Shown: piece by piece, positions 1-6,703 of the stretch
How positions within the stretch are numbered: position 1 is the first letter of the stretch
Layout of the letters: every line of letters starts with the position of its first letter
Assembly: GCA_016764835.1 (NCBI GenBank)
Contig: JAESRD010000143.1
Coordinates: 1 to 12,263, forward strand
Reading direction: 5' to 3'
Source of the DNA: Paracoccaceae bacterium
Lineage (GTDB): Bacteria > Pseudomonadota > Alphaproteobacteria > Rhodobacterales > Rhodobacteraceae
Length of the DNA stretch: 12,263 nt
The notes under the pieces: generated by a model
Database searches by the model: none
What the model was told of the DNA's origin: nothing
The model's input: the letters and a program-made list of their open reading frames with translations, nothing else
Translations under genes and position numbers: made by a program

Positions 1-51
1 AGCCGCAGCCGGTGTGGCGCGCCCAGCGTGGCGCCCGCACCGGCTGCCGCT
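1..51. repeat. Imperfect inverted repeat at left edge
   Basis: Bases 1-14 (AGCCGCAGCCGGTG) and 38-51 (CACCGGCTGCCGCT) are complementary at 13 of 14 positions. A further GGCGC (16-20) and GCGCC (31-35) pair lies inside, so the segment can fold into a long GC-rich hairpin. No T-run follows directly on the plus strand; the nearest T-rich stretch is at about 74-94. It could be the end of a structure that continues left of the window, a dispersed palindromic repeat, or part of an alanine/glycine-rich coding sequence on the minus strand. The role is unknown. Confidence 0.5.
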
Positions 52-89
52 ACGCCCGCCACTGGGCCTGCCATTTCTTTTTGTTTCAT
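1..89 (-). CDS. Possible start of a small Gly/Ala-rich protein, partial
   Basis: On the minus strand an ATG at 89-87 opens a frame that stays open to the window edge (29 complete codons). It begins MKQKEMAGPVAG and continues as a Gly/Ala-rich stretch with GxxxG-like spacing and a proline near residue 25. There is no good Shine-Dalgarno sequence before it, and GC-rich DNA here is also open in all three plus-strand frames, so chance openness is a real possibility. If real it would be divergent from the RTX gene and share the roughly 50-base spacer at 90-141. I do not recognise a family, and the remainder lies outside the window. Confidence 0.2.
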   Translation of the reverse strand, partial: MKQKEMAGPVAGVAAAGAGATLGAPHRLR

Positions 90-141
90 TTTTCGCGAAC
101 TTGCCGTTAGCCTTGCCCCATTGATTTAGGAGCATTTGGTT

Positions 142-2634
142 ATGGTCAGCGTTTTAAGCTATGTTAGCGATGTCGAAGAATTTCAGTCCGATATTGATAC
201 TGTCGACACGATTACAACCGGGCTGGGTTACAGCCTAACGGCGGCGATCAATTTCGTAAAACTCCCCGGTAACCTTGAGACGCAGCTGCGTGGCACGGCA
301 AATGTGCTCGATCTGCCCGCCCCGGTTATTGCCGTGCTCGGGGTCATGCCATTTGGCATTGGCACCGCCATCAAAACACTCGACCGGATCGCCGACACCG
401 CCGCCGATGTGATCGACGCGCAGGCCGATATAATGCGGGCGCTCGACCAAGCATGGGCGGTGCCGCGTACGCTTTTCCAAACCGCCTCAACACTTAACAC
501 GGTCAACCAAGCGGCGATTAACGCCGTCGATAATGTGCATGAAGAACGGGCGAAAGAGGCGCAGTTTTTGGAGGCCAGTCTTGGCGACCAAAACATAGCC
601 GCCGAGAGCCAGCTCATTGGTAAAATGGACGCCTATAGCGCAGATGCTAATATGTGGTTTGACCAGCGCGATGCACTGCTTTCGCCCTATACTGATGCCG
701 CTGACCTGGTGAGCGATGCGGTCAATGAGCTGGCTGCCCTCATGCCAGATCTGTCGGCGCTCACCAATATTCTCAACAGCGCCGAGGCTATTTTTCTGCC
801 ATTTAAGCAAGCGGCAGAGAGTCTCGAGGACCTGCTCTGTGTCACCATCGATCTGATCATCATTCAAATAGATGTCTGTCAAGTTCTGACCGATATTGCC
901 AGCTTTGCCGGTTTTATCATCGATGCGGTTGAAGATCTGATCATCGGCATTCTCAACGGCTTGGGCATAGACCTGCTCGGTGGGCTCGATGATTTGCTCG
1001 ACCTTATCTTGTCGCCGCTCGACCCGGTGTTTGACATTGTTGCCTCTTTGCAAACTTTGGCCCAAGACGCTGTTGATGCTGTTGCCGGGCTAACGGAGGT
1101 TTTCTCGGAGCCCTTTGACGACATTATGGATGAGCTAGAGGCGCTTGCTGGTGGCACATCGCTGTTTGAAAACCGGATTGAGGGTGATCTTGGCGGCTTT
1201 GACATTCGCAATGACACGCTCAATGGCACAGATGAAGAAGACGGTATCTTTGGTCTGGGCGGCGATGATCTGATTACCGGGCAGGGCGGGCGTGACTTTC
1301 TGTTCGGCGGTGACGGCAATGATGTGATCACCGGCTCTGGCCATGATGAGATCTATGGCGGCATCGGTAATGACAATCTGCGTGGCCTGCACGGCTTTGA
1401 TATTATTGATGGTGGCGACGGTAATGACACGCTCAATGGTGGCGGCGGCGCCGATCTCATGATCGGCGGGGCGGGCGATGATGTCTATTTTGTTGACAAC
1501 CTTGGCGACGAGATCCGCGAGAAGGCGGTCGACGGTTTTGATCGAATAAATTCGTCTATCTCATTGACAATAAAAGGTAATATTGAAGAGCTTAAGCTTA
1601 CGGGTGACGGCAATACCGATGCCACAGGCAATAAAAACGCCAATACACTTATCGGCAATAGTGGCCGCAATGAGCTAAGCGGGTTGAATGAAGATGACGA
1701 TCTGCGCGGTGGCTCTGGCAAAGATGTGCTTTACGGCGGCGGCGGCAATGACAGTGCCGATGGCGGGCAGGGCGATGACATTGTCAGCGGCGGTGACGGC
1801 TTTGACCTGCTGATGGGATCCGCTGGCAAAGACGTGCTCAAAGGTCAAAGCGGCCATGATACGCTTTTTGGCGGTGAAGGGGCCGACACGCTTTATGGCA
1901 ATAACGGCAATGACACTTTGTTTGGCGGTGGCGGCGCTGACCTGCTTGATGGCGGTAAAGGCGCAGACATCCTTTTCGGCGAAGGCAATGCAGACCTGCT
2001 AATCGGCGGTGCTGGTTTTGACACGCTATTTGGCGGCGAAGCCAATGACACTTTGCAAGCTGGCAACGGCAATGACACGCTTTATGGCGGCGGCGGCGAA
2101 GATAGTTTGAGCGGAGGCAAGGGGGCAGACCGGCTATATGGCGACGGCAAAGCTGACCAGATTTACGGCAATTCTGGGTCTGACACCCTGTTTGGTGGCG
2201 ACGGCGCAGATCTGCTCTATGGCCAGTCAGGCCAAGACATTCTTAAAGGCGGCGACCAAAGCGATACGCTGTTTGGCGGCGAAGATGCCGATACTCTATT
2301 TGGCAATATGGGCAATGATGTGCTCACCGGCGATGCTGGCCAAGATGTGCTTAACGGCGGCGGTGGCCATGATAATCTCGCCGGTGGCGCCGGTAATGAC
2401 GAGTTTATCTTTAACAATGGCAAAGACGTTATTTATGACTTTGAAGACGATATCGATACGATCAGTATTGATGCGGTGGTCTGGGGCGGCGGGGCCAAAA
2501 CCACTGCTGAGATCCTCGAACATGCGACCATCACCAGCGACGGCGCGCATTTCGTGTTTGATAGTGGTAATGAGCTGACAGTGAGGGGCGTGACTGACTT
2601 GAGCATTTTGGCGAATGATCTGAACATGCTCTAA
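142..2634 (+). CDS. Secreted RTX calcium-binding protein (type I secretion substrate)
   Basis: This 830-residue acidic protein is in two parts. Residues about 1-355 are not repetitive, look mostly helical, and I do not recognise a family; residues about 230-303 are strongly hydrophobic and rich in Leu, Ile, Gly and Asp, with two cysteines (C233, C246). From residue 357 to 756 come about 39 glycine/aspartate nonapeptides (GGxGxDxLx), which in this family bind calcium and fold into a beta-roll after export. The last about 75 residues form a repeat-free tail ending in hydrophobic residues (ANDLNML), as expected for the uncleaved C-terminal signal of type I secretion. There is no N-terminal signal peptide. 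ATG at 142 is preferred because AGGAG (128-132) lies 9 bases before it; a TTG at 136 would be only 3 bases from that site. No ABC exporter, membrane fusion protein or acyltransferase gene is next to it. The substrate, partner or toxicity cannot be deduced; adhesin, S-layer-like or toxin roles are all possible. Confidence 0.88.
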   Translation: MVSVLSYVSDVEEFQSDIDTVDTITTGLGYSLTAAINFVKLPGNLETQLRGTANVLDLPAPVIAVLGVMPFGIGTAIKTLDRIADTAADVIDAQADIMRALDQAWAVPRTLFQTASTLNTVNQAAINAVDNVHEERAKEAQFLEASLGDQNIAAESQLIGKMDAYSADANMWFDQRDALLSPYTDAADLVSDAVNELAALMPDLSALTNILNSAEAIFLPFKQAAESLEDLLCVTIDLIIIQIDVCQVLTDIASFAGFIIDAVEDLIIGILNGLGIDLLGGLDDLLDLILSPLDPVFDIVASLQTLAQDAVDAVAGLTEVFSEPFDDIMDELEALAGGTSLFENRIEGDLGGFDIRNDTLNGTDEEDGIFGLGGDDLITGQGGRDFLFGGDGNDVITGSGHDEIYGGIGNDNLRGLHGFDIIDGGDGNDTLNGGGGADLMIGGAGDDVYFVDNLGDEIREKAVDGFDRINSSISLTIKGNIEELKLTGDGNTDATGNKNANTLIGNSGRNELSGLNEDDDLRGGSGKDVLYGGGGNDSADGGQGDDIVSGGDGFDLLMGSAGKDVLKGQSGHDTLFGGEGADTLYGNNGNDTLFGGGGADLLDGGKGADILFGEGNADLLIGGAGFDTLFGGEANDTLQAGNGNDTLYGGGGEDSLSGGKGADRLYGDGKADQIYGNSGSDTLFGGDGADLLYGQSGQDILKGGDQSDTLFGGEDADTLFGNMGNDVLTGDAGQDVLNGGGGHDNLAGGAGNDEFIFNNGKDVIYDFEDDIDTISIDAVVWGGGAKTTAEILEHATITSDGAHFVFDSGNELTVRGVTDLSILANDLNML
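1210..2409 (+). repeat. RTX nonapeptide repeat region
   Basis: 27-base units encode GGxGxDxLx repeats in two blocks: about 10 units at 1210-1491 and about 29 units at 1627-2409. They are split by a 45-residue non-repetitive spacer (1492-1626) of the kind often found between RTX blocks (a VDGFDRI...SSISLTI...IEELKLTG pattern). In the second block the units GGKGAD at 1951 and 2113 lie exactly 162 bases (six units) apart, and each is followed by an atypical unit lacking the usual fourth-position glycine (GEGNAD, GDGKAD). This suggests an older six-unit duplication. Confidence 0.85.
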
Positions 2635-2657
2635 AACACGCGCATCTTTAGCAGGCT

Positions 2658-2689
2658 GGCCGGGCAATTTTTGGGTTGTCCGGTTTTTT
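2658..2689 (+). terminator. Rho-independent terminator after the RTX gene
   Basis: CCGGGCAA (2660-2667) pairs with TTGTCCGG (2676-2683) through eight pairs including one G-U, around an 8-base loop. The stem can be lengthened by two G-U pairs and is followed by six T residues (2684-2689). It starts about 25 bases after the RTX stop codon and separates this gene from the imelysin operon. Confidence 0.85.
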
Positions 2690-2717
2690 ATTGGGCAACG
2701 ATGTGCGGCATAAGATT

Positions 2718-2757
2718 TAGTATTTTAGTCAGGCTTGTATATCCGACAAAAATACTA
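2718..2757. promoter_or_regulatory. Candidate regulatory inverted repeat upstream of the imelysin operon
   Basis: TAGTATTTT (2718-2726) is an exact reverse complement of AAAATACTA (2749-2757), with 22 bases between. The right arm runs into TACTAGAGTA (2753-2762), itself a small dyad. The site lies 60-100 bases before the first operon start, in the AT-rich part of the 183-base spacer where the promoter must be. It does not match the classical Fur box as I know it, nor a clear Irr or RirA site. I see no convincing -35/-10 pair, so the exact promoter is not assigned. Confidence 0.4.
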
Positions 2758-2817
2758 GAGTACTGAGGCGACTCAAACCGCGGCCGCTTGGTATTGGCCC
2801 ACACTAAGGACAATTTG

Positions 2818-4092
2818 ATGAAAACTTCGTACTTTACAGCATCGGTAGCAGGGGCCGCTCTTTCGGCTCTGGCCGGCGCGTCCTTTGCCCAAGATACGGC
2901 AGCCGTTGCCACAACATATTCAAATATTGCCGCTGCCGCATTTGCGGATTCGGTAACAACCGGTCTGGTTCTGCAATCCGCAATTGACGCGCTGATCGCC
3001 GCCCCGTCAGACGACACTCTGACCGCCGCGCGCGCCGCTTGGCTGGCCAGCCGCACACCCTATATGCAAACCGAAGTGTTTCGCTTTGGCAATGCGATCG
3101 TCGATGATTGGGAAGGCAAAGTAAACGCTTGGCCGCTCGATGAGGGCCTGATCGACTATGTTGATGCTGGCTATTACTTCGGCTCCGAAGAAAATGCGGC
3201 CTCACAGCTCAACGTGGTTGCCTCGGCTTCCTTCATGCTGTCTGGCGCAGATATTGATGCCAGCGTGATCAATGCGGCCCTGCTCGAAGACGTGCTGCAA
3301 GAGGCTGACGGCAATGAAGCCAATGTGGCCACCGGCTACCACGCGATTGAGTTTCTGCTTTGGGGTCAAGACCTTATCGCCGATGCGCCGCAAGCTGGCC
3401 AGCGCCCCTACACCGACTTTGCCGTGGGCGATGACTGCACAGGTGGCAATTGCGACCGCCGCGTTGCTTATTTGAAAGCCGCGACTGACCTGCTGGTTTC
3501 CGATCTTGAATGGATGGCCGCACAATGGGTTGAGGGTGGTGAAGGCCGCGCAACCATTATGGGCGACACAGACGCCGCGATCACAGCCATGCTGACTGGC
3601 ATGGGCAGCCTCGCCTTTGGTGAGCTGGCTGGTGAGCGGATTAAGCTGGGCCTGTTGTTGCACGATCCTGAAGAAGAGCATGATTGCTTCTCTGACGATA
3701 CGCCAAGCAGCCATTATGGCGATATTCTTGGCATCTCTAATGTCTATCTGGGCAGCTATACCCGCATTGACGGCACTGAAGTTTCGGGCCCCGGTCTGAG
3801 CAGCCTTGTCGCCGCCGCAGACCCGGCGCTTGACGCCGTGTTCCGTGGCCAAGCCAATGCAACACTGGCCTCTGCTGACGCGCTGAAAGTCGCGGCTGCG
3901 GGTGGCATGAGCTATGACATGATGTTGCAGTCCGGCAATACCGGCGGCGGCGCGATGATCACAGCTGTGGTTGAGAACCTCGTCTCCATGTCGCATTCCA
4001 TTGAGCGCATTAGCACTGTACTTGGCGCGACAGGCGTGACGATGGAGGGCAGCGATGCACTCGACGGCTCAGTTGAGGAAGTCTTTGAGTAG
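2818..4092 (+). CDS. Periplasmic imelysin-family protein (M75), HxxE-containing
   Basis: This 424-residue protein has a Sec signal peptide (MKTSYFTASVAG..., probable cleavage after ASFA at about residue 24), so it is periplasmic or surface-attached. It carries the imelysin signature GYHAIE (H175, E178) followed by FLLWGQD, and the conserved HDCFSDDT stretch (about 288-295) that is typical of the long imelysin form. The family was first described as insulin-cleaving peptidases, but its better supported role is iron or heme-linked binding in the periplasm, with the HxxE pair as probable metal ligands, as in the M75 domain of EfeO. C207 and C212 may form a small disulfide loop. ATG at 2818 is chosen because AAGGA (2806-2810) precedes it by 7 bases and it gives a clean signal peptide; an upstream TTG at 2788 does not. 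It is the first gene of a four-gene operon with a second imelysin. Peptidase activity is unproven. Confidence 0.9.
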   Translation: MKTSYFTASVAGAALSALAGASFAQDTAAVATTYSNIAAAAFADSVTTGLVLQSAIDALIAAPSDDTLTAARAAWLASRTPYMQTEVFRFGNAIVDDWEGKVNAWPLDEGLIDYVDAGYYFGSEENAASQLNVVASASFMLSGADIDASVINAALLEDVLQEADGNEANVATGYHAIEFLLWGQDLIADAPQAGQRPYTDFAVGDDCTGGNCDRRVAYLKAATDLLVSDLEWMAAQWVEGGEGRATIMGDTDAAITAMLTGMGSLAFGELAGERIKLGLLLHDPEEEHDCFSDDTPSSHYGDILGISNVYLGSYTRIDGTEVSGPGLSSLVAAADPALDAVFRGQANATLASADALKVAAAGGMSYDMMLQSGNTGGGAMITAVVENLVSMSHSIERISTVLGATGVTMEGSDALDGSVEEVFE

Positions 4093-4110
4093 GTCATAGA
4101 AATACAAAAA

Positions 4111-4135
4111 TCTTGCGGCCAAATGTGCCGCAAGA
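4111..4135. promoter_or_regulatory. Intercistronic 9-bp perfect hairpin
   Basis: TCTTGCGGC (4111-4119) pairs perfectly with GCCGCAAGA (4127-4135) around a 7-base loop, in the 55-base gap between the imelysin and di-heme genes. No T-run follows on the plus strand; instead AATAAAGGG supplies the next ribosome-binding site. On the plus transcript it would therefore act as an RNA-stabilising or processing stem that protects the upstream message. Five A residues precede it (4106-4110), so on the minus strand it reads as stem plus TTTTT, a textbook terminator for antisense transcription. Confidence 0.7.
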
Positions 4136-4147
4136 ATAAAGGGTGAA

Positions 4148-5692
4148 ATGAAAAATACATCTCTTTTCGTGAACATTCTGGCTGCTGGGATACTCCTCCC
4201 GGCAGCCATTTTTGCGCAAGATACGGCTTGGGCTGATTTGGGCCTGACCGATCTGCAACTTGATCTGTTGCCCCGGACCGATGCTGAGACGGCGCGGATT
4301 GCCGCGATCACGGCGCTGACCACGGATTTCTCCCAAGGCGAGCGGTTTGAAGGCTTGCCCGCAGGCGGGGCCACTGTGCGCGTCAGGCCCAACGCCAATG
4401 CCTTTTCTATCCCGTCTGAGAATATCGGCCTTGAGGGCCGGATGGAATTTGCGCTCGGCAATGGCTTTTTTCGCAAACTGTGGGTCTCATCCCCGGCCTC
4501 GACCATTTCGTCAGACGGGCTCGGCCCGCTATATAATGCGCGCGGCTGCCAGACCTGCCATATCAAAGATGGCCGCGGCCATCCGCCCGCGCCGGGCGAA
4601 CAGGCCGTGTCGATGTTTCTGCGTTTGTCGGTTCCGGCCGAGTACCATGTGGCAATGGACGAGATCGCCGGATATATAGCCACCGCACCTGACCCGACCT
4701 ATGGTGGCCAATTGCAGAACTTTACCCTGCCGGGCATTCCGGCCGAGGGGCGGATGGTGATCAGCTACGCGCCAGTGAGCGTCGCACTGTCAGACGGGCG
4801 GAGCATAGAGCTGCGCGCCCCCAGCTATAGTATTGAAAACCCCGGCTATGGCGCATTTGCCCAAGACCTGATGATTTCGCCCCGCGTCACCCCGCAAATG
4901 ATCGGGCTGGGTATGCTCGAGGCCATTCCCGTGGCTGATATTTTGGCGCTTGCTGACCCGAATGATGCTGATGGTGACGGCATATCAGGTCGGCCCAATA
5001 TCGTCTTATCAGACGCGCTTGGCGTACCAATGTTGGGCCGGTTTGGCTATAAAGCCGGGCAGCCGAGCGTGCTTGAGCAATCCGCCGGGGCATTTGCCGG
5101 CGATATGGGGCTAAGCAGCGCTTTGCACCCCGCGCCTGGCGGCGATTGCACCGCCAACCAGCCGCAATGTTTGGAGATGCCAAACGGCGCAGACCCGAAT
5201 GACGGCGTTGAAGTCGCCATTGGTTCGCTCGATCTGGTGGCGTTTTACTCGCGTAATTTGGGCGTGCCAGCCCGGCGCGGCTTTGAAGACGAGATGGTGC
5301 TGCGCGGCAAAGAGATTTTTTATGCCGTTGGCTGTACCAGCTGTCACAACCCCAAATTTGTCACTGGCCGCACTGTTGAATCATCAGCGCAGAGCTTTCA
5401 GCTGATCTGGCCTTACACGGATATGTTGCTGCATGACATGGGCGATGGGCTTGCGGATAACCGCCCCGAAGGCCGCGCCACCGGCACTGAATGGCGCACG
5501 GCTCCGCTTTGGGGCATTGGCCTCGTGCAGCAGGTCAGCCCGCAGGCCGGGTTCTTGCATGATGGCCGCGCCCGCACGTTGCTTGAGGCCGTGCTTTGGC
5601 ATGGTGGCGAGGCACAGGTTGCGCGCGATCGTGTTGTCGATATGCCTGCCGAGGACCGCGCCGCCCTAATTCAATTCTTGGAGAGTTTGTAA
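4148..5692 (+). CDS. Di-heme c-type cytochrome oxidoreductase (DUF1111 family)
   Basis: This 514-residue periplasmic protein has a Sec signal peptide (MKNTSLFVNILAAG..., probable cleavage after IFA at residue 23). It contains two c-type heme sites, CQTCH (134-138) and CTSCH (396-400). It shows the conserved blocks of the family often annotated as di-heme or thiol oxidoreductase (DUF1111): GLGPLYNARGCQTCH, LLHDMGDGLAD (about 427-437), EWRTAPLWGIG (448-458) and FLHDGRARTLLEAVLWHGGEA (469-489, conserved core HDGRARTLLEA). Residues 270-280 (DPNDADGDGIS) form a calcium-binding-type loop, and C334/C341 may form a disulfide. The start follows AAAGGG (4138-4143) closely. The reaction is not established for this family; its place between two imelysins suggests electron transfer tied to periplasmic iron, for example changing the iron redox state, but this is inference. 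The gene ends in TAATG, overlapping the next start by one base. Confidence 0.9.
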   Translation: MKNTSLFVNILAAGILLPAAIFAQDTAWADLGLTDLQLDLLPRTDAETARIAAITALTTDFSQGERFEGLPAGGATVRVRPNANAFSIPSENIGLEGRMEFALGNGFFRKLWVSSPASTISSDGLGPLYNARGCQTCHIKDGRGHPPAPGEQAVSMFLRLSVPAEYHVAMDEIAGYIATAPDPTYGGQLQNFTLPGIPAEGRMVISYAPVSVALSDGRSIELRAPSYSIENPGYGAFAQDLMISPRVTPQMIGLGMLEAIPVADILALADPNDADGDGISGRPNIVLSDALGVPMLGRFGYKAGQPSVLEQSAGAFAGDMGLSSALHPAPGGDCTANQPQCLEMPNGADPNDGVEVAIGSLDLVAFYSRNLGVPARRGFEDEMVLRGKEIFYAVGCTSCHNPKFVTGRTVESSAQSFQLIWPYTDMLLHDMGDGLADNRPEGRATGTEWRTAPLWGIGLVQQVSPQAGFLHDGRARTLLEAVLWHGGEAQVARDRVVDMPAEDRAALIQFLESL

Positions 5693-6702
5693 TGAAGCGA
5701 TTATTTGGTGCGGCCGCATTGGCTCTGCTGCCCTTCGCGGTGCTGGCAGACCGCTATGTTGACCGGGCGATTGATGAAGTCATTATGCCCAATTTGGCCG
5801 ATTTTAGCGCAGCAACTCAGCGGCTTAGCCAAGAGGCCGCAGATGATTGCGGGCCGCAATCTGCGCCGCTACTGGCCGCATGGGGCGGTGCAATGGATGC
5901 GTGGCTGGCCGTGCAAGAGTTTCGCTTTGGCCCGCTGCAAGAGTTTGGTAGACGCGACCAGATCGCCTTTTGGCCCGATGTAAAAGGTTTTAGGCCACGG
6001 GCCTTGCACCAGGTTCTCACCGGGCGAAACACCCTGTTAGAAACACCTGAGAACATGGCCAATGAAGCAATTTCAGTGCGCGGGATCTATGCGATTGAGG
6101 CGTTGCTTTATGATCCACGGTTCAATAGCTACGGCTTGGGTGACCCGGCCTGCGACCTAATGAGGCTCATCGCCAATGATCTGCTGGTCAATGCGCAATA
6201 CCTCGAAACACAGTGGCAAAATGGCTTTGCCGACACGCTCAAAACCGCAGGCGAACCGGGCAATACCCGCTATCTTTCTGTGCAAGAGGCCCGCCAAGCT
6301 TTGTTTACCGGGCTGACGGTGTCTATGCAGTTCGACATTCTTGAGCGACTCGGCCTGCCGATTGGCGAAGCCGAGCGGGCCCGGCCATTGCGCGCCGAAG
6401 GCCGGTTGTCAGAGCGCTCACAGCACAATTTGTCAGCCTCGCTGGCTGCCCATTTGCAGCTGGCCGAAACGCTTAGCGCCGATCCGGCGCAGGCCGCGCG
6501 GTTGGGCGTGGCTTTTGCCGCGCTTGAGGCCAGAATTACAGCGTTAGACGACGCTGATTTCTCCGGCGTTTCTGAACCAAACGGGCGCTTTGCCCTTACT
6601 GTTCTCGCAACAGATTACCAAGTGCTTTGGGATTTGGTTAACCGCGAGCTGGGTGCCACACTAGGCGTGCAGGTTGGACTTGCCGGTTTTGACGGTGACT
6701 GA
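5692..6702 (+). CDS. Second, shorter imelysin-family protein with altered HxxE motif
   Basis: This 336-residue periplasmic protein has a short signal peptide (MKRLFGAAALALLPFAVLA, cleavage at about residue 19). It shows imelysin features: a tryptophan-containing WLAVQEFRFGPLQEFGRRDQ-like block (about 71-90), which parallels the ASRTPYMQTEVFRFG block of the upstream imelysin, and GIYAIEALLYD (131-141). The usual GxHxxE signature here has tyrosine (Y133) in place of the histidine, while E136 is kept. The long HDCFSDDT segment of the upstream paralogue is missing, so this is the short form of the family. ATG at 5692 overlaps the previous stop (TAATG) and has GGAG (5680-5683) 8 bases before it; longer readings from 5596 lack a signal peptide and overlap the upstream gene by about 100 bases. 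It is probably a non-peptidase partner of the first imelysin or the di-heme protein. Confidence 0.88.
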   Translation: MKRLFGAAALALLPFAVLADRYVDRAIDEVIMPNLADFSAATQRLSQEAADDCGPQSAPLLAAWGGAMDAWLAVQEFRFGPLQEFGRRDQIAFWPDVKGFRPRALHQVLTGRNTLLETPENMANEAISVRGIYAIEALLYDPRFNSYGLGDPACDLMRLIANDLLVNAQYLETQWQNGFADTLKTAGEPGNTRYLSVQEARQALFTGLTVSMQFDILERLGLPIGEAERARPLRAEGRLSERSQHNLSASLAAHLQLAETLSADPAQAARLGVAFAALEARITALDDADFSGVSEPNGRFALTVLATDYQVLWDLVNRELGATLGVQVGLAGFDGD

Positions 6703-6703
6703 C

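Noticed and set aside
136..141. TTG start two codons before the RTX ATG
   Set aside because: It is only three bases from the AGGAG site, while ATG at 142 is nine bases from it.
1210..2409. Regular direct repeats resembling a CRISPR array or minisatellite
   Set aside because: The period is 27 bases with no unique spacers and the units code for GGxGxDxLx throughout; they are RTX coding repeats.
2138..2578. 146-residue plus-strand frame inside the RTX repeats
   Set aside because: Its composition is a frame-shifted reading of the 27-base repeats, with no independent start signal.
2788..2817. TTG-started ten-residue extension of the first imelysin
   Set aside because: It would put polar residues ahead of a clean Sec signal peptide, and the ribosome-binding site AAGGA lies inside it.
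2690..2817. Classical Fur box before the imelysin operon
   Set aside because: No stretch resembles the GATAATGATAATCATTATC consensus; only an unassigned inverted repeat is present.
3202..3996. 264-residue open frame on the minus strand of the first imelysin
   Set aside because: It has no recognisable domain or ribosome-binding support and lies fully inside a strongly supported plus-strand gene; a shadow frame.
5596..5691. ATG-started 32-residue extension of the second imelysin
   Set aside because: It overlaps the end of the di-heme gene, is Arg/Cys/Trp-rich shadow sequence, and hides the signal peptide; the ATG in TAATG has GGAG before it.
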